From NCBI RefSeq assembly GCF_003952425.1, contig NZ_CP034449.1, positions 4,278,001 through 4,342,000 on the forward strand: a DNA stretch of 64,000 bases. Reading direction: 5' to 3'. The DNA comes from Mesorhizobium sp. M2A.F.Ca.ET.046.03.2.1 (GTDB lineage: Bacteria > Pseudomonadota > Alphaproteobacteria > Rhizobiales > Rhizobiaceae). A program made the translations under genes and the position numbers. The notes below the pieces were generated by a model. That model was given only the letters and a program-made list of their open reading frames with translations, was not told the origin of the DNA and did not search any database. Positions 35,491 to 45,776 of the stretch are shown here, piece after piece (position 1 is the first letter of the stretch; each line of letters begins with the position of its first letter).

Positions 35491-36573
35491 TTAAGCGAAT
35501 ACGTGCGCCTTGCCGGTGACGGTCAGCCGCACGATCTCGCCGATGGACGGCGCGTCCATGCCTGTCCTGCGCAAGACGAGCGGCGTGTTGCCGATGGCGG
35601 CCGCGTCCGGCGGATCCGGGCTGTTGAGCAGCCGTACCGCCACGGTGCAGACGGCGCCCGCGAATTCGCAGTCCGTCACCTCGCCGAACAGCATGTCCGG
35701 CGTGCCCGACATACCTTCGCGGGAGGTGAGCTTGAGCAGGATTTGCTCGGGCCGCAGCATGATGCGCGCGACATCGCGCCGTTCCTTCGTATCGACGGCG
35801 ATGCGGCCGAGCCGCGACACTGCGAAGCCATCCGCGATCCTGGCGGGCACGATGATGGCGTCGCCAAGGAATTCGGCGACCATCCTGTCCTTGGGCTGGA
35901 AATAGAGCTCGCGCGGCGTCCCGACCTGCGAGAACAGGCCGTCGCGCATCACCGCCACCTGGCTGGCGAAGGACAGCGCTTCGGCTTGGTCGTGCGTGAC
36001 CAGGATGGTGGTGATGCCCGCCTCTTCCAGAAGCTCTGCCACCGCTTTGCGCATCGAAGCGCGAAGCCCGGTGTCGAGCGCCGAGAAGGGTTCGTCGAGC
36101 AGCATCAGCCGCGGCTTCATCGCCATGGCGCGGGCAAGCGCGACGCGCTGCTGCTGGCCGCCGGAAAGCTCATGCGGCCGGCGTTTCAGGACCGCCTTGT
36201 CCAGCCCGACGATATAGGCAAGCTCGACGATATGCTCGGCCCGCTTGTCGGCATTCCGCGCGATGCCGAAACCGATATTGTCGGCGATGCTGAGATGCGG
36301 GAACAGGGCACCGTCCTGGGCCACCACGCCGATCCCACGGCGATGCGCCGGCACGGCCGCGTCGCCATTGGCGAGCACCTTGCCGTCAAGCGCGATGCGG
36401 CCGCGGTCCGGCGCCTCGAAGCCGGCGATCAGCCTGAGCAAGGTGGTCTTGCCGCAGCCGGACGGCCCGACGATCGCGGTGCGGCTGCCGCTTTCGACCT
36501 GAAGGTCGACACCGGCCAGCGCCGTCACCGGACCATACTTCTTGGCGACATCGCTCAGTTCGAGAAAGCTCAT
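35491..36573 (-). CDS. fbpC: ferric-iron ABC transporter ATPase
   Basis: A 360-residue ATPase with Walker A GPSGCGKT (36-43), signature [15 protein letters not shown], Walker [13 protein letters not shown], and a C-terminal TOBE-like domain. The PotA/FbpC type matches the Fe(III) permease and binding protein upstream. Start ATG 36573 overlaps the permease stop by 4 bp (ATGA). The much longer frame upstream to 38073 is antisense-type noise over the permease gene. Confidence 0.88.
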   Translation of the reverse strand: MSFLELSDVAKKYGPVTALAGVDLQVESGSRTAIVGPSGCGKTTLLRLIAGFEAPDRGRIALDGKVLANGDAAVPAHRRGIGVVAQDGALFPHLSIADNIGFGIARNADKRAEHIVELAYIVGLDKAVLKRRPHELSGGQQQRVALARAMAMKPRLMLLDEPFSALDTGLRASMRKAVAELLEEAGITTILVTHDQAEALSFASQVAVMRDGLFSQVGTPRELYFQPKDRMVAEFLGDAIIVPARIADGFAVSRLGRIAVDTKERRDVARIMLRPEQILLKLTSREGMSGTPDMLFGEVTDCEFAGAVCTVAVRLLNSPDPPDAAAIGNTPLVLRRTGMDAPSIGEIVRLTVTGKAHVFA

Positions 36574-38144
36574 CGTCCGGCCATCCGCTTCGACTGGACG
36601 TAGAGCCACCAGGTCATCGGCAGCGACATCGCCACCATGATCAACGCGTAAGGAGCGGCGGAGGCGTAGTCGATCTCGCTGCTGTAGGACCAGAAGGCCA
36701 TCGCCAGGGTGCGGGTGCCGTTGGGCGCCAGCATCTGGGTGGCGGTGAGCTCGTTGGTGATGCCGAGCGCCACCATCGCCATGCCGGCCGCGGCGCCGGG
36801 CGCCGACAGGCGGATGGTTGTCGCCCACAGTGCCTTGACTGGCGGCCGGCCGAGGCTGGAAGCGGCACGCTCCAACTCCACCGGAGCCTGCGCGATCGAA
36901 GCGCGCAGGCTTATCAGCGCGCGCGGCAGGAACATCAGCGCATAGCCGAACAGGATGGTGAACAGCGTCTGGTAGAGCGGCAGCGCGACGCGTACGGTGA
37001 TCGTCACCAGCGCCAGCGCAATGACCACGCCCGGCAACGCGCCGACGATGTAGTTGCAGCCCTCGAGCAGGCGCTGCAGCCGGCCTGGCGCGCGGATCGA
37101 GATCCAGGCCATCGGCATGGCGGCAACCGTCGCGAGCACAGCGCCGACGATGGCGAGGAACAGCGTCTGGCCGAGCGCCAGGCCGATCTCGTCCCAGCGC
37201 CAGACATCCGCGCCGCCGGCGAGCAGCCAGCGGCCGACAGTGACGAAGGGCACGCCGAGCGACAGCAGTGCGACACCGGCCGGCAAAAGCAGGCAAGGCA
37301 GGGCGGCGCGGCCGAGGCGGGCACGCTGCTGCTTGCGTGCGGCGCCGGAACCGACACGCGCATAGCGCTCCTCGCCACGTATCATCACCTCGAGGGCGAG
37401 CAGGAAAAGGCAGCAAGCCACAAGCACGGCGGCCAGCATGTTGGCAGCCGGGCCGTTGAAGGTCGACTGGAACTGGTCGACGATCGCGGTGGTGAAGGTG
37501 TCGAAGCGAATGAAGACATAGAGGCCATATTCGGCCAGAAGATGCAGGCCGACCAGCAGCGAGCCGCCGCAGATGGCAAGCCTCAACTGCGGCAGTACGA
37601 CGCGCGCGAAAACCCGCCACGGGCCAAGGCCAAGCGCCGCCGCCGCATCCTCCAGCGCCGGGTCGAGACGGCGCAACGCGGCGGAGATCGGCAGATAGAG
37701 GAACGGGAAATAGGCGATGACGGAGACCAGCACGCCGGCCCAGAGCCCGTGCAGGCCAGGGACAAAGCTGATCCAGGCATAGGAGTGCACGAAAGCAGGG
37801 ATGGCGAGCGGCGCCACCGACAGCCACGACCACAGCCGATTGCCCGGCAGGTCGCTGCGTTCGGTCAGCCAAGCCAGCGCCACCGACAGCGCGATGGCGA
37901 TCGGCACGGTGACGATGACGAGGAGCACCGTGTTGATCAGCAACTCGCCGACGCGCGGGCGGAAGATCAGCGCCACCACCGTATCCCAGCCGGTCTGGAT
38001 CGCGATCCAGACGATGAAGCCGAGAGGCAGCAGCGCGATGAGCGAGATCAAAGCCGCGGCGAGCGTGATCCACGACATGGCCCGGCGCTTCTTCATTCCG
38101 GCCGCCGGCAGCGCGGAAGCCGTGAGGTGGATCGCGGACGCCAT
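36570..38144 (-). CDS. fbpB: ferric-iron ABC transporter permease (fused halves)
   Basis: About 524 residues with twelve helices, two fused permease halves, each with an EAA-like loop ([39 protein letters not shown]). This fused form is typical of FbpB/SfuB for periplasmic Fe3+. ATG 38144 ([11 protein letters not shown]) is my pick; 38198 or the Met of MKKRRAM at about 38096 are alternatives. It is followed directly by the ATPase gene. Confidence 0.88.
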   Translation of the reverse strand: MASAIHLTASALPAAGMKKRRAMSWITLAAALISLIALLPLGFIVWIAIQTGWDTVVALIFRPRVGELLINTVLLVIVTVPIAIALSVALAWLTERSDLPGNRLWSWLSVAPLAIPAFVHSYAWISFVPGLHGLWAGVLVSVIAYFPFLYLPISAALRRLDPALEDAAAALGLGPWRVFARVVLPQLRLAICGGSLLVGLHLLAEYGLYVFIRFDTFTTAIVDQFQSTFNGPAANMLAAVLVACCLFLLALEVMIRGEERYARVGSGAARKQQRARLGRAALPCLLLPAGVALLSLGVPFVTVGRWLLAGGADVWRWDEIGLALGQTLFLAIVGAVLATVAAMPMAWISIRAPGRLQRLLEGCNYIVGALPGVVIALALVTITVRVALPLYQTLFTILFGYALMFLPRALISLRASIAQAPVELERAASSLGRPPVKALWATTIRLSAPGAAAGMAMVALGITNELTATQMLAPNGTRTLAMAFWSYSSEIDYASAAPYALIMVAMSLPMTWWLYVQSKRMAGR

Positions 38145-38240
38145 CAGTCGGAATAGGCCGCCCGGAAGCGACGTGATGAACCGCGGCCGCGGCCGCAAAC
38201 GCAGATGATCGTCATCGACGAGGCCATCTCCAAAACAAAA

Positions 38241-38274
38241 GCGCTCCCACGGAAGCGAGTTCCCGCGGGAGCAC
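38241..38274 (-). terminator. hairpin between fbpA and fbpB
   Basis: GCGCTCCCACGG pairs with CCGCGGGAGCAC around a 10-nt loop. It lies 30 bp after the fbpA stop (minus strand) and before the permease gene. There is no T run; it probably sets a higher level of the binding-protein mRNA. Confidence 0.65.
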
Positions 38275-38304
38275 GGTCGCTTGCCCTTTTAGGACGAACG
38301 CGAA

Positions 38305-39309
38305 CTAAAGCAAGCCGGCTTGCGTCATCAGGTCGATGACCTTCTTGGAATTCAGCGTCGCCGGATCGATTTTCGGCGCCTGCAAGTCGGCCAGCGGCAC
38401 CAGCTTCGGGTTGGACTGGGCATCCTTGCCGACCGCATATTCATACGACGTGCCCGTTTTCAGCACGTCCTGGCCGCCCTTGCCTGTCACCCACTTCAGG
38501 AACGCCTGGGCTTCCTTCTGATGCTTGCTGGAGGCCAGCACGCCGCCGCCCGATACCGAAACGAAGGCGCCCGGGTCCTGGTTCTTGAAATAATGCAGGC
38601 CGACATTCTTGCTGTTCTCGCCGGTCTTGGCCTGATCGCCGAACCAGTAATAGTGGTAGATCACGCCGCCATCGATCTCGCCGACATTGACCGCCTTCAT
38701 GACAGTGCTGTTGCCTTTGTAGGCCGTGAAATTCTCCTTCATCGCCTTCAGCCAGTCGGCGGTCGCGGCCTCGCCCTTCAGCTGGAGCAGGGCGCTGACG
38801 ATGGCCTGGAAGTCGGCGCCCGACGGCGAGGCGGCCCAGCGGCCTTTCCAGCTCGGATCGGCGAGGTCCAGCAGCGACTTGGGGAGCTGGTCTTCCTTCA
38901 GCTTGTCCTTGTTGTAGGCAAAGACGGTGCTGCGGGCCGCGACGCCGACCCACTTGCCGCTCGACGGCTGGTATTCCTGGGGAACCTGGGCGAGGGTGTC
39001 GGCGTCGACCGGGGCGAACAGACCGGCCGCCTCGACCAGCGCCATGGCCGGCGAATTCTCGGTCAGGAAGACGTCGGCCGGCGAGGCCGCGCCCTCGGCG
39101 ACGATCTGGTTGGAGAAATCGCTGTCTCCGCCATTGCGCAGCGTGACCTTGATGCCGGTCTCCTTAGTGAAGCCGGCAGCCCATTCCTTGGCGAGGCTCT
39201 CATGCTGGGCATTGTAGACGACGATGCCTTGATCCTCCGCCATGGCCGGGCCGGCGATCACGCCGAGCGCCATCGCAGCGCCGGCGAGCGTGGAAAGGGC
39301 ATTCTTCAT
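38305..39309 (-). CDS. fbpA: ferric-iron ABC transporter, binding protein
   Basis: A 334-residue periplasmic protein. It has a Sec signal (MKNALSTLAGAAMALGVIAG, cleaved near AMA-ED) and FbpA features: IVVYNAQHESLAKEWAAGF, LTENSPAMALVEAAGLFAPV, and GVIYHYYWFGDQA with the tyrosine pair that holds iron. It passes Fe3+ to FbpBC. A TGA-N9-TCA IRO box lies 58 bp upstream, which suits RirA control by iron. Confidence 0.92.
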   Translation of the reverse strand: MKNALSTLAGAAMALGVIAGPAMAEDQGIVVYNAQHESLAKEWAAGFTKETGIKVTLRNGGDSDFSNQIVAEGAASPADVFLTENSPAMALVEAAGLFAPVDADTLAQVPQEYQPSSGKWVGVAARSTVFAYNKDKLKEDQLPKSLLDLADPSWKGRWAASPSGADFQAIVSALLQLKGEAATADWLKAMKENFTAYKGNSTVMKAVNVGEIDGGVIYHYYWFGDQAKTGENSKNVGLHYFKNQDPGAFVSVSGGGVLASSKHQKEAQAFLKWVTGKGGQDVLKTGTSYEYAVGKDAQSNPKLVPLADLQAPKIDPATLNSKKVIDLMTQAGLL

Positions 39310-39366
39310 GGGGCATCGTCCTCAAATCTGGAGACAGGGGTCAGGCTCGGCTCACCTACCAATACC

Positions 39367-39381
39367 TGATTATTGTAGTCA
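39367..39381 (-). promoter_or_regulatory. IRO box (RirA-type) upstream of fbpA
   Basis: TGATTATTGTAGTCA fits TGA-N9-TCA, the iron-responsive operator described for the rhizobial regulator RirA. It is 58 bp before the fbpA start. Confidence 0.55.
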
Positions 39382-39469
39382 AGATTGTGCCCCTGCTTCA
39401 ATCCGTCGCCATGCCGCAAACTTTCGTGATTTTGCGGCAGTTTGGCTTGGACATTATTTCGCCGGCCAC

Positions 39470-39495
39470 GTAACAAACCAGGGCCGAGACGCGAA
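39470..39495 (+). promoter_or_regulatory. SigF-type ECF promoter of the sigF-nrsF operon
   Basis: GTAACA-N16-CGAA, ending 18 bp before the start of the sigma factor gene. It fits the reported Caulobacter SigF consensus GTAACC-N16-CGAA with one mismatch. It would give autoregulation. Confidence 0.6.
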
Positions 39496-39513
39496 CTTCG
39501 GGGGTAAACTCTT

Positions 39514-40050
39514 GTGACCGGCAAGGACGAGGCAGAGCTCTCCGGGCTGCTCAGGGCCGCGATCGCGGGAGACGAAAGGGCTTATGCCAACTTTCTGCAT
39601 CGCATCGCCGCCCTCGTTCGCGGCTTTGTCCGGCGCAAGATCGTTCAGGGCGGAGTCGACCCCGAGGATGTCGTGCAGGAAACCTTGCTTGCCATTCATG
39701 TGAAACGCCACACCTGGCGGCCGGATGCGCCGGTGCTGCCCTGGGTCTACGCGATCGCCCGCTTCAAGCTTATCGACGCGTTCCGCCGGCGAGGGCGCCG
39801 CATCGAGGTCGAGATCGACGAGATCGCCGAGACCTTCGCCGAGCCGGAGACGGAGACGGTCAGCCAGCGCGACATAAATCGGGCGCTCGAGGGACTGCCG
39901 CCGACGCAACGCTCGGTCGTCTCGTCAATTTCGGTCGACGGTCATTCGATCGGCGAGACCGCCGCCAAGCTCGGCGTCAGTGAAACGGCTGTGCGCGTGT
40001 CGCTGCATCGCGGCCTCGCCGCGATCGCTAAAAGATTCGGGCGACAGTGA
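39514..40050 (+). CDS. sigF: ECF sigma factor, SigF type
   Basis: A 178-residue ECF sigma factor. Region 2 spans about residues 20-90 (YANFLHRIAALVRGFVRRKI, DPEDVVQETLLAIH, LPWVYAIARFKLIDAFRR), and region 4 spans about 120-175 (GLPPTQRSVVSSI, SIGETAAKLGVSETAVRVSL). It starts with GTG 39514 near GGGGGTAAAC. The next gene encodes a NrsF-like anti-sigma protein one base after its stop. SigF in Caulobacter answers heavy metals and oxidants; the same is inferred here. Confidence 0.85.
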   Translation: MTGKDEAELSGLLRAAIAGDERAYANFLHRIAALVRGFVRRKIVQGGVDPEDVVQETLLAIHVKRHTWRPDAPVLPWVYAIARFKLIDAFRRRGRRIEVEIDEIAETFAEPETETVSQRDINRALEGLPPTQRSVVSSISVDGHSIGETAAKLGVSETAVRVSLHRGLAAIAKRFGRQ

Positions 40051-40051
40051 C

Positions 40052-40690
40052 ATGAGGACAGAGGATCTGATCAAAGCGCTCGACGCGGATGCCGGCAAGA
40101 AGGCCATGCCGATGGGCAAGGCCTGGTGGCTGGCGGTCTCCGTTGCCGTGGCGATCGCGGCAGCCGTGTTCTTCACGACCATCGGGCCGCGTCCCGACAT
40201 CATGCCGGCCATGCACACGATGCGCTTCATGTCGAAATTCGTGTTCACGCTGGTGCTTGCGGTCAGCGCCTTCGCGCTGATCCGCGCGCTGTCGGTGCCG
40301 GGCGCTTCGACAAGGCAGAAGATGGCCTGGATGCTCGCCGCGCCGCTTTTGGTCGTGCTGGCGGTGGTCCTGGAGCTTTTCGTCGTACCCCAGGCCGATT
40401 GGGGCAAGCGGCTCGTCGGCTCGAACATGATGATCTGCATGACTTTCATCCCGCTGATCGGCATCGGCCCGCTGGCGGTCTTCCTCGGCATGCTGCGCTA
40501 CGGCGCGCCGACCAGGCCGGTGCTTGCTGGCGCGGTGGCCGGGCTGCTCGCGGGCGGGCTCGCGGCAACCTTCTACGCCGCGCATTGTTTCGACGATTCG
40601 CCGCTCTTCGTCGCCACCTGGTATACGATCGCCATCGCCTTCCTGACGCTGCTCGGGGCTATCGGCGGGCGGCTTTTCGTGCGCTGGTAG
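40052..40690 (+). CDS. nrsF: NrsF-like (DUF1109) anti-sigma membrane protein
   Basis: A 212-residue protein with six helices (about 24-42, 64-80, 93-112, 126-148, 157-175, 188-208). The only two Cys are Cys129 and Cys179, 50 residues apart, as are the two Cys reported to be needed for metal response in Caulobacter NrsF (numbering from memory 131 and 181). It should hold SigF at the membrane until the cysteines react. It overlaps the sigF operon by a single-base gap. Confidence 0.85.
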   Translation: MRTEDLIKALDADAGKKAMPMGKAWWLAVSVAVAIAAAVFFTTIGPRPDIMPAMHTMRFMSKFVFTLVLAVSAFALIRALSVPGASTRQKMAWMLAAPLLVVLAVVLELFVVPQADWGKRLVGSNMMICMTFIPLIGIGPLAVFLGMLRYGAPTRPVLAGAVAGLLAGGLAATFYAAHCFDDSPLFVATWYTIAIAFLTLLGAIGGRLFVRW

Positions 40691-40812
40691 CCCGCCGGGG
40701 CTGTTTCGAAACAGTCCTTTAATCATGCCGGCAATTGTTTGCCGGTTAGCGGAGCGATCGCCATCATCTGCGCAACCATTCCTTAAAACCGATCCGCCAG
40801 GGTTGCGGCAAC

Positions 40813-42801
40813 GTGCAGTTGCGTGTTGGGGTGGGTCGCATCGTGGCGTGGTTGAACTGGAAAGGGCTTCGTGCCGACAGGCACGCCGCGCAGGGTTTGC
40901 TCGCAATCGGCCTGGTTGCCGCCGCCGCATCGATCCTGCTGCCACGCCTCGAATTTGGCGCCGACGCGCTGAGGCTCTGCCTGCAGATTTCCATCGCCAT
41001 CACAGCCGCGACGCTGTTTCTGTCGGCCATGTTCATCCAACGCATCGTCGACGATCGCCGGCAGATCGCCGAGAGCGAACAGCGCTTCCGCCGGGCCATG
41101 GAGGATTCGGCGATCGGCGTCGCCATTGTCGGGCTCGACGGGCGCATCGTTCAGGCCAATCCGGCCTTCGCCGACATGCTCGGCTATACCCGATCGGAAA
41201 TCGAGGCGCTGACGTTCCTCCAGATCACCCATCCCGACGACCTGCAGATCGGCCGCGAGACGATGATGAGCCTGAAGGAAGGCAAGATCCACTCCTTCCA
41301 TTTCGAGAAGCGGTATCTGCACAAGGACGGTACTCCGGTCTGGGCGCAGCTTGCGGGCTCGGTCATCCGCGAAGAGGGGACAGGCCGCCCGCTCTATCTG
41401 GTGTCGCAGATCGAGGACATCGACGCCCGCAAGCAGGCCGAGGCGCGCATCGCCGAGGCCGAGACCCGTTGGAATTTCGCGCTCACCAGCACCGGACAGG
41501 GAGTCTGGAGCCTCGATATGCGCAAGGGTGGCACAACCTATTCCGAAACCTGGGCGAAGATGCTGGGCTATGCCGCTGGCGAGCTCGACGGAGACCCGGA
41601 CCGCTGGCTGACCATGATCCATCCCGACGATCAGGCACGCGTCGCCGAGGCGGATCGCGCGCACCTTGCCGGCGAGACGCCCTTTTTCGAAGCCGAGTTC
41701 CGGATGCGCCACAAGGACGGCCACTGGGTCTGGATCCTCGACCGTGGCAAGACGATCGAGCGCGACGCCGAGGGCCGGGTGATCCGCGCCATCGGCAGCC
41801 TGACCGATATCACGCAGCGCAAGGAGGCCGAGACGCGGCTGATGGTTTCGGCGGCGATGCTGGCCGACGAGAAGGAGCGTCTGAGGGTCACGCTGCAGTC
41901 GATCGGCGACGCGGTGATTTGCACCGATGCCGCCAACCGCATCACCTTCATGAACCCCGTCGCGGAAAAGCTCACCGGCGTTGACGTCTGCGAAGCCCTT
42001 GGAAAGGTGCTCGGCCATGTCTATTGGGCGGTCGACGAGGAAAGCGGGCAGAGAATCGGCCTGACGCGTCCTTCGGCGTGCGAACAGCCTCGTTGCGACC
42101 AGAACACGCGCGCGGTTCTCGTGCGGCGCGACGACACGCGCTGCAGCATCCGCCAGGTGGTGTCGCCGATCATGAACGACCGCAAGCAGTTCTGCGGCCT
42201 GGTCATCGTCTTCCAGGACTTCACCGACGCGCGCGCCCTGCAGCGACAACTGGCCTACGCCGCCGCCCATGACGCGCTGACCGGGCTCGCCAACCGCTCG
42301 AGCTTCATGCGCACCATGGAGGAACTGGTCGACCAGTGCCGCCTCAATGGCGGCGAGCATCAGTTCATGTTCGTCGACCTCGACCACTTCAAGGCCGTCA
42401 ACGACACCGGCGGCCATGCCGCGGGCGATGCGCTGCTCAGGCGCGTGGCCGACACCCTGCGCAATGTGCTTGGCCCGGAAGAGATCGTCGCGCGGCTCGG
42501 CGGCGACGAGTTCGCCGTCATCCTCAAATCGGGCGACGCGGCGCGCGGGCCGATCGCGGCGCGCTCGATCATCGATGCCATCTGCAACCTCAATTTCAGC
42601 TGGGACGGCCGCCCGCATTTGATCGGCGCCAGCATCGGGCTCGCGCCGATCCGCGCCGGTTGCGGCGAGGTGGATGAGATCATCGCCCGCGCCGATGCCG
42701 CCTGCTACGATGCCAAGGCGGCAGGCCGCGGCTGCGTTTCCGCCGCGCCGGACGAAGCTTCGAGAGATGTGCCGCCCATGCCGCTCGCCGCGGCGTCCTG
42801 A
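40813..42801 (+). CDS. membrane PAS-PAS-PAS-GGDEF diguanylate cyclase
   Basis: A 662-residue protein with two N-terminal helices (about 27-42 and 54-73), three PAS/PAC modules (near 85-205, 215-335 and 350-470; FRRAMEDSAIGVAIVGLDGR opens the first), and a GGDEF domain with intact RLGGDEF near residue 561. No EAL domain. It should make c-di-GMP from GTP in response to a signal bound by the PAS domains. GTG 40813 is the likely start. Its partner genes are not evident; the gap to nrsF is 122 bp. Confidence 0.9.
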   Translation: MQLRVGVGRIVAWLNWKGLRADRHAAQGLLAIGLVAAAASILLPRLEFGADALRLCLQISIAITAATLFLSAMFIQRIVDDRRQIAESEQRFRRAMEDSAIGVAIVGLDGRIVQANPAFADMLGYTRSEIEALTFLQITHPDDLQIGRETMMSLKEGKIHSFHFEKRYLHKDGTPVWAQLAGSVIREEGTGRPLYLVSQIEDIDARKQAEARIAEAETRWNFALTSTGQGVWSLDMRKGGTTYSETWAKMLGYAAGELDGDPDRWLTMIHPDDQARVAEADRAHLAGETPFFEAEFRMRHKDGHWVWILDRGKTIERDAEGRVIRAIGSLTDITQRKEAETRLMVSAAMLADEKERLRVTLQSIGDAVICTDAANRITFMNPVAEKLTGVDVCEALGKVLGHVYWAVDEESGQRIGLTRPSACEQPRCDQNTRAVLVRRDDTRCSIRQVVSPIMNDRKQFCGLVIVFQDFTDARALQRQLAYAAAHDALTGLANRSSFMRTMEELVDQCRLNGGEHQFMFVDLDHFKAVNDTGGHAAGDALLRRVADTLRNVLGPEEIVARLGGDEFAVILKSGDAARGPIAARSIIDAICNLNFSWDGRPHLIGASIGLAPIRAGCGEVDEIIARADAACYDAKAAGRGCVSAAPDEASRDVPPMPLAAAS

Positions 42802-42831
42802 ACGGCGTCGGAAGGGTTCAGCCGCGGAAGA

Positions 42832-43710
42832 TCAGCGCGTCGGCACCGGATGGTCGCCGCGATAGTCGTAGAAGCCGCGACCAGTCTTGCGGCCGAGCCA
42901 GCCGGCCTCGACATATTTCACCAGCAGCGGACAAGGGCGGTATTTCGAGTCCGACAGGCCCTCATGCAGCACCTGCATGATCGACAGGCAGGTGTCGAGG
43001 CCGATGAAGTCGGCGAGCTGCAGCGGGCCCATCGGATGGTTGGCGCCGAGCCGCATGGCGGTATCGATGGCGTCGACCGTGCCGACGCCCTCATAGAGCG
43101 TGTAGATCGCCTCGTTGATCATCGGCAAAAGGATGCGGTTGACGATGAAGGCCGGGAAATCCTCGGAGACGGTGATCGTCTTGTCGAGGTGCTTCACATA
43201 GGTCTTGGCCGCCTCGAAGGTCTGGTCCTCGGTGGCGATGCCGCGCACTAGCTCGACCAGCTTCATCACCGGCACAGGATTCATGAAATGTATGCCGATG
43301 AAGCGCTCGGGACGGTCGGTCTGGGCGGCAAGCCGGGTGATCGAGATGGACGAGGTGTTGGTCGCCAGAATCGCTTCCGGATTGAGCTGCGGGCAGAGCT
43401 GCGCGTAGATCTTGCGCTTGACCGTCTCGTCCTCGGTCGCCGCCTCGATCACGAGGTCGGCGGCGGCGAGGTCGGCCATGGCCGGAGCGGCGGAGATGCG
43501 CGCCATCGCTTCGTTGCGCGCCTTTTCCTCAAGCTTGCCGGAACCGACTTGGCGGGCCATGTTGCCACTGATGGTGGCGATGCCCTTCTCGATCCGGTCG
43601 GCCGATATGTCGTGGATCAGGACCTTGTAGCCGCCCAGCGCAGAGACATGGGCGATACCGCCACCCATCTGACCCGCGCCGACAATGCCGATCGTCTCGA
43701 TCTTGCTCAT
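42832..43710 (-). CDS. 3-hydroxybutyryl-CoA dehydrogenase
   Basis: A 292-residue NAD-dependent dehydrogenase. The Rossmann motif is IGIVGAGQMGGGIA (7-20), the catalytic His is in GIHFMNPVPVMKLVE, and the C-terminal domain carries NRILLPMINEAIY and GANHPMGPLQLADFIGLD. It interconverts (S)-3-hydroxybutyryl-CoA and acetoacetyl-CoA. ATG 43710 was chosen; the frame extends 135 bp upstream without family residues. It lies downstream of etfA in the usual rhizobial order, 201 bp away behind a terminator. Confidence 0.92.
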   Translation of the reverse strand: MSKIETIGIVGAGQMGGGIAHVSALGGYKVLIHDISADRIEKGIATISGNMARQVGSGKLEEKARNEAMARISAAPAMADLAAADLVIEAATEDETVKRKIYAQLCPQLNPEAILATNTSSISITRLAAQTDRPERFIGIHFMNPVPVMKLVELVRGIATEDQTFEAAKTYVKHLDKTITVSEDFPAFIVNRILLPMINEAIYTLYEGVGTVDAIDTAMRLGANHPMGPLQLADFIGLDTCLSIMQVLHEGLSDSKYRPCPLLVKYVEAGWLGRKTGRGFYDYRGDHPVPTR

Positions 43711-43848
43711 GAACCCCGATCCCGTCCGGAACGTCCGCACTTCCTTGAAGTACAAAGACGCTCCTGCTTGTTTGTTTCCCGCAATCCGGAGGCGAACCGC
43801 CGGATTGGCTCCGGACCTTGATGGCCCGCTTTTTGTGCAGTGCAAACT

Positions 43849-43883
43849 AAAAGGGCGGGGCGACTTCGTCTACCCCACCCTTT
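43849..43883 (-). terminator. rho-independent terminator after etfBA
   Basis: On the minus strand AAAGGGTGGGG, a 12-nt loop, then CCCCGCCCTTTT: an 11-bp stem with one mismatch running into T residues. It lies 29 bp after the etfA stop. Confidence 0.75.
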
Positions 43884-43911
43884 GGATTTTAATATGCCAG
43901 AACGGACGGCG

Positions 43912-44841
43912 TCAAAGCGCCTTTTGCAGCTCCGGCAAAATGACGAAGAGATCGCCGACCAAGCCGTAATCGGCAACCTGGAAGATCGGCGCCTCCTCGT
44001 CCTTGTTGATGGCGACGATCACCTTGGAGTCCTTCATGCCGGCCAGGTGCTGGATGGCGCCGGAGATGCCGACGGCAATGTAGAGGTCGGGCGCGACCAC
44101 CTTGCCGGTCTGGCCGACCTGCCAGTCGTTCGGGGCATAGCCCGCGTCGACCGCGGCGCGGGACGCGCCGACCGCGGCGCCGAGCTTGTCGGCGACCGGC
44201 AGGATGACTTCCTGGAACTTCTCCGAAGAGCCGAGCGCGCGGCCGCCGGAGATGATGATCTTGGCCGAGGTCAGTTCCGGACGATCGTTCTCCGAGAGCT
44301 TGTTCTCGACGAAGGACGACAGGCCGGGGTTGGCGGCGGCGCCGACCGTCTCGACCGCGGCAGAACCACCTTCCGGCGCTGCCGCGAAGGAGGCGGTGCG
44401 CACCGTGATGACCTTCTTGGCGTCGGTCGACTGGACGGTCTGGATGGCGTTGCCGGCATAGATCGGCCGCTTGAAGGTGTCAGGCGAGACCACTTCGATG
44501 ATTTCCGACACCTGGGCGACGTCGAGCAGGGCGGCGACGCGCGGCGCGATGTTCTTGCCGGCGGAAGTGGCCGGCGCGATGATCGTGTCGTAGCCGCCCG
44601 CAAGCGAGACGACGAGAGCCGCAGTCGGCTCGGCGAGGCGTTCCGAAAGCTCGTCCGCTTCGGCCAGCAGCACTTTCCGAACGCCCTTCAGCTTGGCGGC
44701 GGCGTCGGCCGCGCCCTTGGCGCCCTTGCCGGCCACCAGCACGTCGACTTCCGCGCCGATCTGGAGCGCCGCCGACAGCGCCTTGGCGGTCTGGTCGGAA
44801 AGGCTTGCGTTGTCGTGTTCGGCGATGAGGAGAATTGCCAT
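43912..44841 (-). CDS. etfA: electron transfer flavoprotein, alpha subunit
   Basis: A 309-residue subunit. The C-terminal FAD domain is clear: [34 protein letters not shown], and [23 protein letters not shown] accepts electrons from acyl-CoA dehydrogenases and passes them to ETF-ubiquinone oxidoreductase. It is 23 bp downstream of etfB on the same strand. Confidence 0.95.
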   Translation of the reverse strand: MAILLIAEHDNASLSDQTAKALSAALQIGAEVDVLVAGKGAKGAADAAAKLKGVRKVLLAEADELSERLAEPTAALVVSLAGGYDTIIAPATSAGKNIAPRVAALLDVAQVSEIIEVVSPDTFKRPIYAGNAIQTVQSTDAKKVITVRTASFAAAPEGGSAAVETVGAAANPGLSSFVENKLSENDRPELTSAKIIISGGRALGSSEKFQEVILPVADKLGAAVGASRAAVDAGYAPNDWQVGQTGKVVAPDLYIAVGISGAIQHLAGMKDSKVIVAINKDEEAPIFQVADYGLVGDLFVILPELQKAL

Positions 44842-44864
44842 TGTCTTTATCCTTTCCCGATCGC

Positions 44865-45614
44865 TTAGAGCACGCCGGCTTCGTTCTTCAGCTTCTCGAC
44901 CAGCTCGGCCACCGACTTCACCTTGACGCCCGCCTTGCGGCCGCCCGGCTCCTCGGTCTTGATCACCTTGAGGCGCGGCTTGACGTCGGCGCCGAAGTCG
45001 GCCGGGCTCTTCTCGTCGAGCGGCTTCTTCTTCGCCTTCATGATGTTGGGCAGCGATGCATAGCGCGGCTGGTTGAGGCGAAGGTCGGCGGTGACGATCG
45101 CCGGCATCTTCAGTTCGACCGTCTGCAGGCCGCCGTCGACCTCGCGCGTCACCTTGGCATGATCGCCGGCAAGCTCGACCTTGGAGGCGAAGGTGCCCTG
45201 CGACCAGCCAAGCAGCGCCGCCAGCATCTGGCCGGTCTGGTTCGAATCGTCATCGATCGCCTGCTTGCCGAGGATGACGAGGCCGGGCTTCTCCGCCTCG
45301 ACCACGCCCTTCAGCACCTTGGCGACGCCGAGCGGCTCGGTCTGCTCGTCAGTCTTAACCAGAATGGCCCGGTCGGCGCCCATGGCGAGCGCGGTGCGCA
45401 GCGTTTCCTGCGCCTGCTGCGGGCCGACCGAGACGACGATGATCTCTTCCGCCTTGCCGGCTTCCTTGATGCGGATCGCTTCCTCGACCGCGATCTCGTC
45501 GAACGGGTTCATCGCCATCTTGACATTGGCGAGCTCGACGCCGAGTCCGTCGGCTTTCACCCGGACCTTGACGTTGGCATCCACAACCCGCTTCACGGGC
45601 ACAAGGATCTTCAT
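44865..45614 (-). CDS. etfB: electron transfer flavoprotein, beta subunit
   Basis: A 249-residue subunit starting [20 protein letters not shown], with the AMP-binding stretch [20 protein letters not shown] and the recognition-loop signature ([20 protein letters not shown]). It is the first gene of the etfBA operon. About 160 bp upstream, before the rhomboid gene's end, hold its promoter. Confidence 0.95.
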   Translation of the reverse strand: MKILVPVKRVVDANVKVRVKADGLGVELANVKMAMNPFDEIAVEEAIRIKEAGKAEEIIVVSVGPQQAQETLRTALAMGADRAILVKTDEQTEPLGVAKVLKGVVEAEKPGLVILGKQAIDDDSNQTGQMLAALLGWSQGTFASKVELAGDHAKVTREVDGGLQTVELKMPAIVTADLRLNQPRYASLPNIMKAKKKPLDEKSPADFGADVKPRLKVIKTEEPGGRKAGVKVKSVAELVEKLKNEAGVL

Positions 45615-45776
45615 TTTCCTGTCACCTCTCCTGAGATAGTCGGGGCGCTATAGCAGCGTACGCCCTGTCAGAGTTGTCGAAAGCCGACATTACGGGCGGA
45701 ATATCCGCCCAGCGGTGCCGTTTCCGTAGTGGCGGCAAATCCGCGCGTCAATATCCCACGAGGCACCCAAATCGGT

